Of a stretch of 64,000 bases of DNA, positions 28,482-37,675 are shown one piece after another (within the stretch, counting starts at the first letter, position 1; each line of letters opens with the position of its first letter). The translations under genes and the position numbers were made by a program. This DNA comes from HdN1 sp052035295 (GTDB taxonomy: Bacteria; Pseudomonadota; Gammaproteobacteria; Pseudomonadales; Ketobacteraceae). The stretch is taken from contig JBPOHS010000015.1 of NCBI GenBank assembly GCA_052035295.1, positions 17,910 through 81,909 on the forward strand, read 5' to 3'. The notes under the pieces are model-generated. The model saw only the letters and a list, made by a program, of their open reading frames with translations. It was not told where the DNA came from and searched no databases.

Positions 28482-29078
28482 TTACGAAATCATCTGGACG
28501 GGGATCAGCTTGCCGGGCGATACACCCGCGCCGCGCGGCCGTTCCCAGATCCAGGTTTGCGGGGTGACCTGTACCGGGCGCATCTCGATGCAGTCGACCG
28601 GGCAGGGTTCAACGCACAGGTCACAGCCCGTGCACTCGTCGGCGACCACGGTATGCATCAATTTGGCGGCACCCACGATGGCGTCCACCGGGCAGGCCTG
28701 AATGCACTTGGTGCAGCCGATGCATTTGTCTTCCAGGATGTAGGCCACCAGCTTTGGTGGGTGAGCCTCGCTGAGCAGGTCGTTGCCCGGGCTGTACTCG
28801 CGGCCCAGCATTTCTGCCAGTTGCTTGGCGGTCGGTTCTCCGCCCGGAATACACAGGTGCACGTCCGCTCCGCCCACGACGGCTTCCGCGTACGGATGGC
28901 AACCGGGATAGCCACACTGACCGCATTGGGTCTGCGGCAAAATGGCATCCACCTTGTCCACGATGGGGTCTGCTTCCACATGGAATTTCACGGCGGCGTA
29001 GCCAAGCACGGCACCGAACACCAGGCCCAGGGCGACCAGTGCCATGACGGCGCCCATGCTGGATATAATGGCATCCAT
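28482..29078 (-). CDS. rnfB: Electron transport complex subunit RnfB/RsxB
   Basis: 198 residues. An N-terminal membrane anchor (about 8-30) precedes a four-cysteine Fe-S motif (CGQCGYPGCHPYAEAV) and a double [4Fe-4S] ferredoxin domain (CIGCTKCIQACPVD and CTGCDLCVEPCPVDC). It is the ferredoxin-like electron entry or exit subunit of the Rnf complex. It sits between rnfA and rnfC with short gaps. Confidence 0.97.
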   Translation of the reverse strand: MDAIISSMGAVMALVALGLVFGAVLGYAAVKFHVEADPIVDKVDAILPQTQCGQCGYPGCHPYAEAVVGGADVHLCIPGGEPTAKQLAEMLGREYSPGNDLLSEAHPPKLVAYILEDKCIGCTKCIQACPVDAIVGAAKLMHTVVADECTGCDLCVEPCPVDCIEMRPVQVTPQTWIWERPRGAGVSPGKLIPVQMIS

Positions 29079-29104
29079 AAGAGTCCTCTACTACAACGTG
29101 GGCG

Positions 29105-29689
29105 TTACAGTTTGATCAGGCCGGAAAAGCCCATGAACGCCAGCGACATCAGTCCCGCCGTTATCATGCCGATCGACGTCCCTTTGAACGGCGCCGGCAC
29201 ATCCGCGACCGCAATGCGTTCGCGCATCGCGGCAAACAGGATCAGCACCAGCGAAAAACCGATCGCTGCGCCGAAACCGTAAAGAAAGGCATCCATCACG
29301 CTGTCGATGCCCTTTTTCACGGTGAGCAACGCAACACCGAGCACGGCACAATTTACTGTGATCAGCGGCAGGAATATTCCCAGCACGCGATAGAGTACCG
29401 GGCTGGTTTTCTTGACCACCATTTCGGTGAATTGCACGGTCACGGCAATGACCAGAATGAAGGTTATGGTGCGCAGGTATTCCACGTCGAGCGGCTTCAG
29501 AATCCACTCGTAGGAGAGGTGACTGAGCACAGATGAAAGCGTCAGGACGAAGGTGGTGGCCATTGCCATGCCCATGGCCGATTCGAGCTTGTTGGACACC
29601 CCCATGAAGGGGCACAGCCCGAGGAACTGGACCAGAACAAAATTGTTCACCAGGATGGTGCTTACCAATATGATCAGAAACTCAGGCAT
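29105..29689 (-). CDS. rnfA: Electron transport complex subunit RnfA/RsxA
   Basis: 194 residues, six membrane helices, paralogous to RnfE and NqrE. The VLVQFLGLCPFMGVSNKL and LITVNCAVLGVAL segments contain the conserved cysteines thought to share an Fe-S cluster with RnfE. It is the first gene of the rnfABCDGE-nth operon. The operon begins 36 bp beyond the metG stop on the same strand. Confidence 0.97.
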   Translation of the reverse strand: MPEFLIILVSTILVNNFVLVQFLGLCPFMGVSNKLESAMGMAMATTFVLTLSSVLSHLSYEWILKPLDVEYLRTITFILVIAVTVQFTEMVVKKTSPVLYRVLGIFLPLITVNCAVLGVALLTVKKGIDSVMDAFLYGFGAAIGFSLVLILFAAMRERIAVADVPAPFKGTSIGMITAGLMSLAFMGFSGLIKL

Positions 29690-29725
29690 GACAGGTTCTC
29701 GTTGGTTCTGACGCTCGCGTACTTG

Positions 29726-31762
29726 TTACTTGATGCGCATGCCCGGTTGGGCGCCACTGTCGGGAGACAGCAGGTAAATGTCCTTGCCACCGGGACCGGC
29801 AGCCATCACCATGCCTTCCGACAGGCCGAATTTCATTTTGCGCGGCGCCAGGTTGGCGACCATGACGGTCAGGCGACCGATCAACTGCTCCGGTTGGTAG
29901 GCAGATTTGATGCCGGCGAACACAGTGCGGGTTTCATTGCCCAGATCCAGGGTCAGTTTCAACAATTTATCAGCCCCGACGACGTGTTCCGCGTTGGCAA
30001 TGCGGACAATCCGCAGGTCAACCTTGGCAAAGTCGTCGATGGCAATAGTGGGCGCAATGGGCTCCTGCTCGACCTTGGTCACGGCAGGGGCTGCGGCTTT
30101 CTCTTTTTCTGCGTCTGCTTTCGAATCGTCGATCATGGCATCTATCTGTGTTTTTTCTATGCGTTGCATCAAGGCCTGGAAGGGTTTGATCGTGTGGCCT
30201 TGCAGCAAGCCCGCATGATCCCGCCAGCTTAATGCCGGAATGGCGAGGAAATCTTCGACCGACTGCGCCAACGCAGGCAGCACCGGCTTCAGGTAAATCA
30301 TCAACAGGCGGAACATGTTGAGGCCGACAGAACAAATCGCTTGCACCTCGGCATCGTTGGCCGCGTCCTTGGCCAGCGCCCACGGCTTTTTGTCATCGAC
30401 ATACTGGTTGGCCTTGTCGGCCAGCGCCATGATGTGGCGAATGGCCTTGCCGAATTCGCGCTGCTCGTAACACTCCGCGATCTCATTGCCGGCCGCCATG
30501 AACTCGACAAGTAGATCGCTCTCGCCGCAGTCGGCAGACAGCTGGCCGTCGAATTTCTTGTTGATGAAACCGGCGCAACGACTGGCAAGGTTGACGACCT
30601 TGTTCACCAGGTCGGCGTTCACGCGCTGGGCAAAATCTTCCAGGTTCAAATCAATGTCGTCGATGCGGCTGCCCAGTTTGGCCGCAAAGTAATAACGCAG
30701 GTATTCAGGTTTCAGGTGCTTGAGATAAATCTCGGCCTTCACGAACGTGCCACGGGATTTCGACATTTTCTGGCCGTTGACGGTCACGAAACCGTGCGAG
30801 CAGATCGCCGTGGGGGTGCGGAAATCCGCGCCGGTCAGCATCGCGGGCCAGAACAAGCCGTGAAAACTGATGATGTCCTTGCCGATGAAATGGTAAAGCT
30901 CGGCCGTGGAATCCTTGCCCCAGAACGCGTCGAAATCAATGTCCCCACGCTTGCTGCACAGGTTCTTGAAACTCGCCATGTAGCCAATGGGGGCATCCAG
31001 CCACACGTAGAAATACTTGCCTGGATGATCAGGAATCTCGAAGCCGAAATAAGGCGCTTCCCGCGAAATGTCCCACTGCTGCAGGCCGGCCTTCAGCCAC
31101 TCTTCGAGCTTGTTGGCGATGCCTTCCTGCAGGCTGCCAGAGCGAATCCAGTTTTCCAGCATGTCCTGAAACTTGGGCAGGTCGAAAAACAGCTGCGTGT
31201 TTTCCTTCAGCACCGGCGTCGCACCGGAAATGGTGGAGCGCGGATTTTTCAGTTCGTGCGCGGCGTAGGTTGAACCACAGGCTTCGCAGTTGTCGCCGTA
31301 CTGATCGTCGGCGCCGCATTTGGGACAGCTGCCTTTCACGAAACGGTCGGCAAGAAACATTTTTTTCTCGGGATCGAACAGTTGCGTGATTTCCCGCGCA
31401 ACGATGAACCCCTTGTCGCGATTGCGCGCATAGATCAGTTCAGAAAATTCGCGGTTTTCCGGTGAATGGGTGGAGTAGTAGTTGTCGAAACCGACCATGA
31501 AGCCGGCGAAATCGCGTTCGTGTTCCACCTGCACCTGGGCGATTTGTTCTTCCGGGGTGCGGCCCAATTGTTCGGCCTTGAGCATGATGGCGGTGCCATG
31601 GGCGTCGTCGGCACACACGTAAAAGCAGTTTTCCCCGCGCATTTTCTGGAAACGTACCCAAATATCAGTCTGGATGTACTCCAGCATGTGACCCAGGTGG
31701 ATCGGGCCGTTGGCATAAGGCAGGGCACTGGTGACCAGAATATTGCGGCGTGGCGAAGTCAT
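29726..31762 (-). CDS. metG: Methionine--tRNA ligase
   Basis: 678 residues, the long MetG form with a C-terminal dimerisation/tRNA-binding domain. It charges both initiator and elongator tRNA-Met. The HIGH motif appears as GPIHLGHMLEYIQ at about 16-28, the zinc knuckle is CPKCGADDQYGDNCEACG (about 145-162), and KMSKS lies in GQKMSKSRGTF. The C-terminal OB-fold domain begins near DDFAKVDLRIVRI and ends in KMKFGLSEGMVMAA. It is adjacent to mrp-dcd as in Pseudomonas, with an acyltransferase gene inserted between. Confidence 0.98.
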   Translation of the reverse strand: MTSPRRNILVTSALPYANGPIHLGHMLEYIQTDIWVRFQKMRGENCFYVCADDAHGTAIMLKAEQLGRTPEEQIAQVQVEHERDFAGFMVGFDNYYSTHSPENREFSELIYARNRDKGFIVAREITQLFDPEKKMFLADRFVKGSCPKCGADDQYGDNCEACGSTYAAHELKNPRSTISGATPVLKENTQLFFDLPKFQDMLENWIRSGSLQEGIANKLEEWLKAGLQQWDISREAPYFGFEIPDHPGKYFYVWLDAPIGYMASFKNLCSKRGDIDFDAFWGKDSTAELYHFIGKDIISFHGLFWPAMLTGADFRTPTAICSHGFVTVNGQKMSKSRGTFVKAEIYLKHLKPEYLRYYFAAKLGSRIDDIDLNLEDFAQRVNADLVNKVVNLASRCAGFINKKFDGQLSADCGESDLLVEFMAAGNEIAECYEQREFGKAIRHIMALADKANQYVDDKKPWALAKDAANDAEVQAICSVGLNMFRLLMIYLKPVLPALAQSVEDFLAIPALSWRDHAGLLQGHTIKPFQALMQRIEKTQIDAMIDDSKADAEKEKAAAPAVTKVEQEPIAPTIAIDDFAKVDLRIVRIANAEHVVGADKLLKLTLDLGNETRTVFAGIKSAYQPEQLIGRLTVMVANLAPRKMKFGLSEGMVMAAGPGGKDIYLLSPDSGAQPGMRIK

Positions 31763-31857
31763 GAGCGGCGTAAACCCGTTTGGCGTTGATTTTCAGGGCG
31801 TTAACTATAGCGAAGGGAGGGCCCTGACGCCATGGCACGCCGCAGTGGGGCAAACGC

Positions 31858-33861
31858 CTATTTTGCCACCATCATGGCTTCGAGTGCACCTTGAAGGCGC
31901 GGGGCGAGATAACGAACAGCCTCGGTGGTCAGGTGGTGATCGTCGCGGAACCACACCAGATCGCGTTCCGCGTCGAAGGGGGAGCAGGCGTCGCTGCGAC
32001 AGATGTCGTCGCTCAAGTCGACGAAAGCCACCCGGGAAAGGCCGTTGGCCGCTTCCTGGTTCAAGCGGTATTCCATCAAATCCAACGCCGGTTGGCGCGG
32101 ATATTGGCAGTCAAGCCCGCGCCAGGGCAGTTTGACCTGCCTGGCCAGACAGGTGGGTACGTCGAAGCCCGGCCGCAGGCTATCGCGCATGATGGCAACC
32201 GGGACGTGAGCGTTGGCCAATCGCGTCAAGGTGGACTGCATGCCGGTGCGCCAGTCCGTGTCACTGATCGGTTCCAGGCTGTCATCCACTGCAGATACAT
32301 AACGGTAATACCCCATCACCACCATGGCGGGCTGCAGGCCGATGATGCGCTGCAGGGTCTGTTCGCGCCACTTGACGCACTCATGGTAGAGGCGTCCCAG
32401 TTGGCGGTTGTAGGGCAGAAGCGTGGCCACCGGGCACGCGGATTTGGTCAGGGAGACCAGCTTCCAACGCTGTTGCCTGGCCAGCTGGTCCAGCGCTGGA
32501 AACCATTGTGCCGCATGGGAATCACCGAACAGCACTACGGTGGTGGTGGCCGTGGTGTCGCCAAACACGCAGTCGCCAGCGTCCACATCGAGGAAGCTCA
32601 GGTGACAATGGGTGTCGTAGATTTCTGCCGGAATGTCGTCCATGGCGCGGGTGAAGGAGATCTGCGCCGGGGATTGTGATTCCTGCTTTCCGCTCTGGTA
32701 CCAGCCGGCGGCGGCGCCGATGCACAGGAACGTCAGGGCCAGTGCAAATCCGATGGAATGGGCCGGGCGCTTCGCCAGCAGTGGGCTGAAACGCAGGGGA
32801 TTTTCCACGAGACGGAAGCCGATGTCGGCCAGCAGCAGTGCCAACGCGATGCAGCCGAGCTTGATCATCAGGGTGTGTTCGGGCACGACCTTGCCGATCA
32901 GGATCAGCACCGGCCAATGCCACAGGTACCAGGAGTACGAACGGCTGCCCAGCCATTGCATGACGGGGTGGTGCAATAGACGTTCACCACCCGAGGGTTG
33001 GCCCGGCACATGGCTGATCAACATGAGGCAGGCGCCGACCACTGGCAGGAGCGCGGTCTTGCCCGGGAAAACCGTGTCATACCCGTAACCGAACGCTGCG
33101 CCGAGCAACATCCCCAGGCCGCCCCAGAACAACAGCGGGCGAAGTGCCTTGTGTGCCGCGACCCATGCCGCCGGCACGAACCATGCCAGGCCCCCGGCGG
33201 CAAATTCCCAGGCGCGCGTCGGCGAGGCGAAAAACGCCCAGGGTTGGGCAACGTGGGTCAGCCATTCAGCCGCCACAAAGGAAAGCACGCCCAGCGCCGC
33301 CATAATGATGATCAGGCGTCCACGGCTGGACGGGCGCTGCCCGAAACCGCGCAGACCCAGCAGCAGGAAGACCGGCCAGAAGAAATAGAACTGTTCTTCG
33401 ACGGACAGCGACCAGGTATGCAGCAGGGGGCTTTTCTCGGCGCCGGCTGCCAGATAATCGGTGGAAACGTGAGCGAACCACAGATTGCTGGCATACAGGG
33501 ACGTGCTGATGGCGTCCTTGGTGACGCGGATCAGTTCCTGCGGGGCGTAAAGGAACTGAGCGAAGAAGAGGGTCAGCAGCACGATCAGGGCAGCCGCCGG
33601 AATCAGGCGGCGAGCTCGGCGGGCATAGAAAACGGTAAAGCGGACAGTGCCGGTGGTTTCGATTTCCTTGACCAGCAGACCGGTGATCAGGAAGCCGGAC
33701 AGTACGAAAAAGAGGTCAACGCCGACAAAACCACCCGTCAGGTAGGGCAGACCGGCGTGATAGAGCGCCACCAGCAGGATGGCGATGGCTCTCAGACCTT
33801 CGATGTCCGGGCGAAAGGCGGCGGCAGCGTGAGACGCGGGATTGGCTGGTCCGGAATGCAT
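31858..33861 (-). CDS. Acyltransferase 3 family membrane protein with C-terminal SGNH domain
   Basis: 667 residues. Residues 15-385 are an OafA/YrhL-type acyltransferase 3 domain: RPDIEGLRAIAILLVALYHAG with the conserved His, LFFVLSGFLITGLLV, and FYARRARRLIPAA, with about ten membrane helices. Residues about 420-667 form a periplasmic SGNH-hydrolase-like domain: LFGDSHAAQW with the catalytic Ser, and WFRDDHHLT with the Asp-x-x-His pair. This two-domain type O-acetylates surface polysaccharides or lipopolysaccharide. It lies between metG and mrp, an order not usual in Pseudomonas, and 2.5 kb from the exopolysaccharide locus, so it could modify that polymer; this is inference. Confidence 0.92.
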   Translation of the reverse strand: MHSGPANPASHAAAAFRPDIEGLRAIAILLVALYHAGLPYLTGGFVGVDLFFVLSGFLITGLLVKEIETTGTVRFTVFYARRARRLIPAAALIVLLTLFFAQFLYAPQELIRVTKDAISTSLYASNLWFAHVSTDYLAAGAEKSPLLHTWSLSVEEQFYFFWPVFLLLGLRGFGQRPSSRGRLIIIMAALGVLSFVAAEWLTHVAQPWAFFASPTRAWEFAAGGLAWFVPAAWVAAHKALRPLLFWGGLGMLLGAAFGYGYDTVFPGKTALLPVVGACLMLISHVPGQPSGGERLLHHPVMQWLGSRSYSWYLWHWPVLILIGKVVPEHTLMIKLGCIALALLLADIGFRLVENPLRFSPLLAKRPAHSIGFALALTFLCIGAAAGWYQSGKQESQSPAQISFTRAMDDIPAEIYDTHCHLSFLDVDAGDCVFGDTTATTTVVLFGDSHAAQWFPALDQLARQQRWKLVSLTKSACPVATLLPYNRQLGRLYHECVKWREQTLQRIIGLQPAMVVMGYYRYVSAVDDSLEPISDTDWRTGMQSTLTRLANAHVPVAIMRDSLRPGFDVPTCLARQVKLPWRGLDCQYPRQPALDLMEYRLNQEAANGLSRVAFVDLSDDICRSDACSPFDAERDLVWFRDDHHLTTEAVRYLAPRLQGALEAMMVAK

Positions 33862-34002
33862 GTGGGACGCGGTCCTTGTTCAGAATGCGCAGGCAAATTT
33901 GCTTGCTGATGGCGGCCATGTCAAGCAATAAGCCCGCGCCGGCGTGGGGAATACCGCGCATTTGATACAGGCTTCAAAAGTTGAGCGCTTTGGTCGGCAA
34001 TT

Positions 34003-34031
34003 TTGAAAGGCGGGTCGGAATCCGCTAGCAT
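34003..34031 (+). promoter_or_regulatory. Candidate sigma-70 promoter of mrp
   Basis: TTGAAA at 34003-34008 and TAGCAT at 34026-34031 with a 17-bp spacer, about 70 bp before the GTG start of mrp. A short GCGGCG...CGCCGC hairpin lies in the leader just downstream. Confidence 0.5.
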
Positions 34032-34102
34032 AGCGGCCATCACACTCCCTTCCCCATAGCGGCGTCCTTTTCGCCGCTTGACCGACTCGAGAGGCCGATA
34101 CG

Positions 34103-35185
34103 GTGGACGCAAAACAGCTCAAAACAGCCCTGGAACATTGGCAAGATCCCTATGCACTCGCGCCCTTGTCCCAGGTCGCCGAGGTCCGCGTCGTGCCTGG
34201 TGTACAAGGCCCTGATATTTGCATTACCTGGCGCTATCCCATTGCGGGGGTGCGGGAAGCGCTTGAAACCGCAGTAGCGGAAGCCATTGCTGCGCAAATT
34301 GGCGAGGGCGCTTTCCGCTTGGCCTGTCAGGCCTCGATCGCTTCCGTCCAACCCGGAAACCCGGTGCCGGCGATGGCCGGAATCAAGAACATCATCGCCG
34401 TGGCCTCTGGCAAGGGTGGGGTCGGCAAGTCAACGACGGCCGTGAACCTGGCGCTTGCACTGGCGCAGGCCGGGGCAAGGGTGGGATTGCTTGATGCCGA
34501 TATATACGGACCAAGCCAGCCGCAAATGCTGGGGGTGCCTGAAGGTGTCCGCCCGGAAGTGGTTGACGGAAATGCCTTCCGGCCGATACCGGCACTGGGG
34601 TTGCAGACGATGTCGATTGGTTATCTGGTGACCGAAAGCACCCCGATGGTGTGGCGCGGGCCCATGGTCAGCGGCGCGCTCCTGCAGCTGCTGACCCAAA
34701 CGCTCTGGGACAATCTCGATTACCTGGTCATTGACATGCCACCCGGCACGGGCGACATCCAGTTGACCCTCTCGCAGAAAGTGCCCGTCTCTGGTGCAGT
34801 GATCGTTACCACGCCGCAGGATATCGCGTTGCTGGATGCCCGCAAAGGTGTCGAGATGTTCCGCAAGGTACATGTGCCGGTCCTGGGTATCGTCGAGAAC
34901 ATGTCCATCCATATTTGCAGTCAGTGCGGTCATCATGAGGCCATCTTCGGCGAAGGTGGCGGGGATCGCATGGCCGAGGAATACCAGACGCGGGTGCTGG
35001 CCCGTTTGCCGCTGTCCCTGACGATCCGTGAGCAGACTGACGCGGGCAAGCCCACTGTGGCCGCTGACCCCGCCGGTGCTGTCGGCAGACTCTACGCCGA
35101 ACTGGGCGCGAGAGTGGGTGCCGAACTTGCCAAGCGCGCCGCCCAGGGCGTCAGCAAAGGGCCCCGTATCAACATCACGGGCTGA
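34103..35185 (+). CDS. mrp: Iron-sulfur cluster carrier ATPase Mrp/ApbC
   Basis: 360 residues. Cytosolic P-loop ATPase that holds and transfers Fe-S clusters. An N-terminal DUF59/MIP18-like domain (about 1-85) is followed by the deviant Walker A ASGKGGVGKSTTAVNLA (about 97-113), DADIYGPSQP and DMPPGTGD. The cluster-binding CxxC is in HICSQCGHHEAIFG. The start is GTG at 34103, with GAGAGG about 10 bp upstream. The metG-mrp-dcd neighbourhood is standard for Pseudomonas. Confidence 0.96.
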   Translation: MDAKQLKTALEHWQDPYALAPLSQVAEVRVVPGVQGPDICITWRYPIAGVREALETAVAEAIAAQIGEGAFRLACQASIASVQPGNPVPAMAGIKNIIAVASGKGGVGKSTTAVNLALALAQAGARVGLLDADIYGPSQPQMLGVPEGVRPEVVDGNAFRPIPALGLQTMSIGYLVTESTPMVWRGPMVSGALLQLLTQTLWDNLDYLVIDMPPGTGDIQLTLSQKVPVSGAVIVTTPQDIALLDARKGVEMFRKVHVPVLGIVENMSIHICSQCGHHEAIFGEGGGDRMAEEYQTRVLARLPLSLTIREQTDAGKPTVAADPAGAVGRLYAELGARVGAELAKRAAQGVSKGPRINITG

Positions 35186-35334
35186 CGGGGGCATGCATTT
35201 GGGCTGGCCTGTGGCAGATGCCTTTTTGGGTCAACCCATGTATGATCGCGGGCTTCATGCGATCGCGTGCCCGCAGCCATCAGCAGGTTGCTGTTCCGGG
35301 CAGGCATTTCACTACGGTTTTTTGGGGTTGAGCA

Positions 35335-35904
35335 ATGACGATCAAGTCTGACCGCTGGATACGGAGAATGGCCGAACAACATGGCATGATCGAGCCGTTT
35401 GAGCCGGGCCAGGTGCGTGCTGCCGCCAATGGTGGCAAGGTGATTTCCTACGGCACGTCGAGTTATGGGTATGATGTGCGCTGCGCCTCCGAATTCAAGA
35501 TTTTCACCAATGTCCATTCCGCGACGGTCGACCCCAAGAACTTCGATGACGCCAGCTTTGTCGATGTCACCGGCGACATCTGCATCATCCCGCCGAACTC
35601 GTTTGCCTTGGCGCGCACCGTGGAATACTTCCGTATACCGCGTAACGTTTTGACGATCTGCCTTGGCAAGTCGACCTACGCCCGTTGCGGCATCATCGTC
35701 AATGTCACGCCGCTCGAACCCGAGTGGGAAGGCCATGTCACCCTCGAGTTCTCCAATACAACGACTCTGCCGGCCAAAATCTACGCCAATGAGGGCGTGG
35801 CGCAGATGCTGTTTTTCGAATCCGACGAAGTCTGTGAAGTCTCTTACCGCGATCGCGGGGGCAAGTATCAAGGCCAGCGCGGCGTCACCCTGCCCAGGGC
35901 GTGA
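35335..35904 (+). CDS. dcd: dCTP deaminase
   Basis: 189 residues, trimer-forming dUTPase-fold enzyme that converts dCTP to dUTP for thymidylate synthesis. Family landmarks are ISYGTSSYGYDVRC near residue 37, LGKSTYARCGIIVNVTPLEPEWEGHVTLEFSN in the middle (Ser and Glu of the active site), and YQGQRGVTLPRA at the C terminus. ATG at 35335 follows TTGGGGTTGAGCA. It lies 149 bp after mrp. Confidence 0.97.
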   Translation: MTIKSDRWIRRMAEQHGMIEPFEPGQVRAAANGGKVISYGTSSYGYDVRCASEFKIFTNVHSATVDPKNFDDASFVDVTGDICIIPPNSFALARTVEYFRIPRNVLTICLGKSTYARCGIIVNVTPLEPEWEGHVTLEFSNTTTLPAKIYANEGVAQMLFFESDEVCEVSYRDRGGKYQGQRGVTLPRA

Positions 35905-36242
35905 TGGCGGCACGCCAGCCTGCGATCCTTGCTCCGATGATCGCAGACTTGGCTCTTGTGCGACCCGAAGGACGGTGCAGATAAACCGTCCTTCTATTCA
36001 TTCCTCGTTCTCTCTGGTACGTATCTTGCCTTGGTTTGGGATCCCCCGCGGGGGCCCTTAGGTCATTTCCCGTCTTGCTCGCCGCCTAATAAGGTCGTTA
36101 TTTCCGTGCTGGTTCTGTGGATGCCGGGTCCGTGTGCCGGTGGTGCGGGCGCGCACTGATCCTTTAAAGGGCTGATTGCATTGCCCTGATATTCGGCGGG
36201 GTATCATTGGTTACCTAAAGGCAACAAAAAGAAATGGAATAT
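35905..36242. other. Intergenic region between dcd and the exopolysaccharide locus, 5' part
   Basis: No gene is seen. Two hairpins lie behind dcd: TGCGATC/GATCGCA (35921-35945) and a perfect 9-bp stem AAGGACGGT/ACCGTCCTT (35968-35993). The second is followed by CTATTCATTCC and may end dcd transcription. From about 36160 the DNA becomes AT-rich relative to its surroundings, as expected of a regulatory region for the downstream operon. A 67-codon open frame here has no family resemblance. Confidence 0.5.
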
Positions 36243-36258
36243 TGGTAGGTCATTTGCT
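36243..36258 (+). promoter_or_regulatory. Candidate sigma-54 promoter of the exopolysaccharide operon
   Basis: TGGTAG-GTCAT-TTGCT: the invariant GG and GC doublets are separated by exactly 10 bp and the TTGCT element is perfect. The -24 element departs from TGGCAC at two positions. Transcription would begin near 36270, leaving a ~110-nt leader before the first gene. Confidence 0.4.
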
Positions 36259-36382
36259 ATTTTCGCGTGAAATCACAGGGGTGATTCATGTCGAGTTAAT
36301 GCGGGAAATGTAATATCAAATACGGTTTCCGTGTATAACGAATTAGCTGTAGGGCGTTTATCGGGTTGGCGTTTAAACAAGG

Positions 36383-37675
36383 ATGGTATTCGTCATGACA
36401 GTTTCCGGATGCGAAGTCAGACCGAAGCGCCTGCCCATGGCAGGCAACAGGGTGGGGTCGTGCGGCGATGAGTTTCCCGGTCAGCCTAACGATGAGTGGC
36501 TGCGGCTGGCAGGGGCTCGCGTTTGTTTCGTGATCAATTCCCTCGAAGGCGGCGGCGCGGAGCGGGTGTTTTCAGCGTTGATAAACCGCGTACAGTCGCA
36601 GTTGCTCGTGAGTGATATTGATGTCGTACTGTTGGACGACCGCCGGCATCGTTATGAGATACAGGCGAAAGTGAGTCTGTTTCCCTTGTTGAGTGACGGA
36701 AGTTTTCTCGACAGTGGATTGCGCTTCAGGGCCTATCTTGCTGCGCGGCGCCCGACGGTGGTCGTCAGCTTTCTTACGCGCGCCAATTATCTTTCCGTGT
36801 ATTTTGCAAAACGGTACGGTTATCGCTGCATTATCAGCGAAAGAAGCGACACCCAGGGGCGATTGGGCAAAGGCCCCGCTGGCTGGCTCAAGAAATCATT
36901 GGTGCGCATGCTGTATCCGCGAGCTGACCACGTGATCGCGGTGTCTGAAGGCATTCGTTGTAATCTTGTGGCTGATTTTCAGCTTGATCGTGAAGTCGTT
37001 AGCGTGATTTCGAACCCCTGTGACATCGATATGTTGCACCGTATGTCGTCGCAATCCTCGGAACTGAATCAGGATGCGCGGTTGCAGAACGGATTTGTCG
37101 TGGCGGTGGGACGCCTGATTGGCACCAAACGGTTTGATGTGTTGTTGCGTGCGTATGCCTGGGGTGGATTTCAATTGCCATTGGTGATTTTGGGAGAGGG
37201 TCCCCGCCTGAAGGCCCTGCAGTTGCTTGCCAATGAGCTCGGTGTGGCTGATCGAGTCATTTTTGCCGGGTTTCTCGCCAATCCTTATACAGTGATGGCG
37301 AAAGCGTCGCTGTATGTGTTGTGTTCCGAGCTGGAGGGGTTCCCCAACGGGTTGATCGAGGCGATGGGGCTCGGTATACCGGTGATCGCTACCAATTGCC
37401 ATCACGGTCCGGCTGAAATCATCGACGAAGCGCTGGTGACCTCCGTCATCGGGGTTTACCAGGGTAAACATGGGCTGTTGGTGCCAACCGGTGATGCCGG
37501 CGCGTTGGCGGCGGCCATGCATCAAGTACTGGGAAGCACGGCGCTGCAGTCGTTTCTCGCGGGCAGAGCGCGTCGACGTGCCCAGGATTTCAGCGTGAGC
37601 GGGTCGGTCATGAGGTATGCGGCAGTTATCAACAATGAACTCATGAATTCAGCAAAGCAGGGGAGAGCTGCATGA
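36383..37675 (+). CDS. Glycosyltransferase family 4 protein (exopolysaccharide)
   Basis: 430 residues, GT-B fold. The fold proper starts at VCFVINSLEGGGAERVF (about residue 46), so the first ~45 residues are an extension of unknown use; ATGs at 36395 and 36437 are later start options. The C-terminal nucleotide-sugar site is seen in VAVGRLIGTKRFDVLL, LGEGPRLKALQ and the ExxxxxxxE pair in EGFPNGLIEAMGLGIPVI. It is probably a retaining transferase using a UDP-sugar to extend the repeat unit on undecaprenyl diphosphate. First gene of the locus; its stop overlaps the next start by 4 bp (ATGA). Confidence 0.9.
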   Translation: MVFVMTVSGCEVRPKRLPMAGNRVGSCGDEFPGQPNDEWLRLAGARVCFVINSLEGGGAERVFSALINRVQSQLLVSDIDVVLLDDRRHRYEIQAKVSLFPLLSDGSFLDSGLRFRAYLAARRPTVVVSFLTRANYLSVYFAKRYGYRCIISERSDTQGRLGKGPAGWLKKSLVRMLYPRADHVIAVSEGIRCNLVADFQLDREVVSVISNPCDIDMLHRMSSQSSELNQDARLQNGFVVAVGRLIGTKRFDVLLRAYAWGGFQLPLVILGEGPRLKALQLLANELGVADRVIFAGFLANPYTVMAKASLYVLCSELEGFPNGLIEAMGLGIPVIATNCHHGPAEIIDEALVTSVIGVYQGKHGLLVPTGDAGALAAAMHQVLGSTALQSFLAGRARRRAQDFSVSGSVMRYAAVINNELMNSAKQGRAA

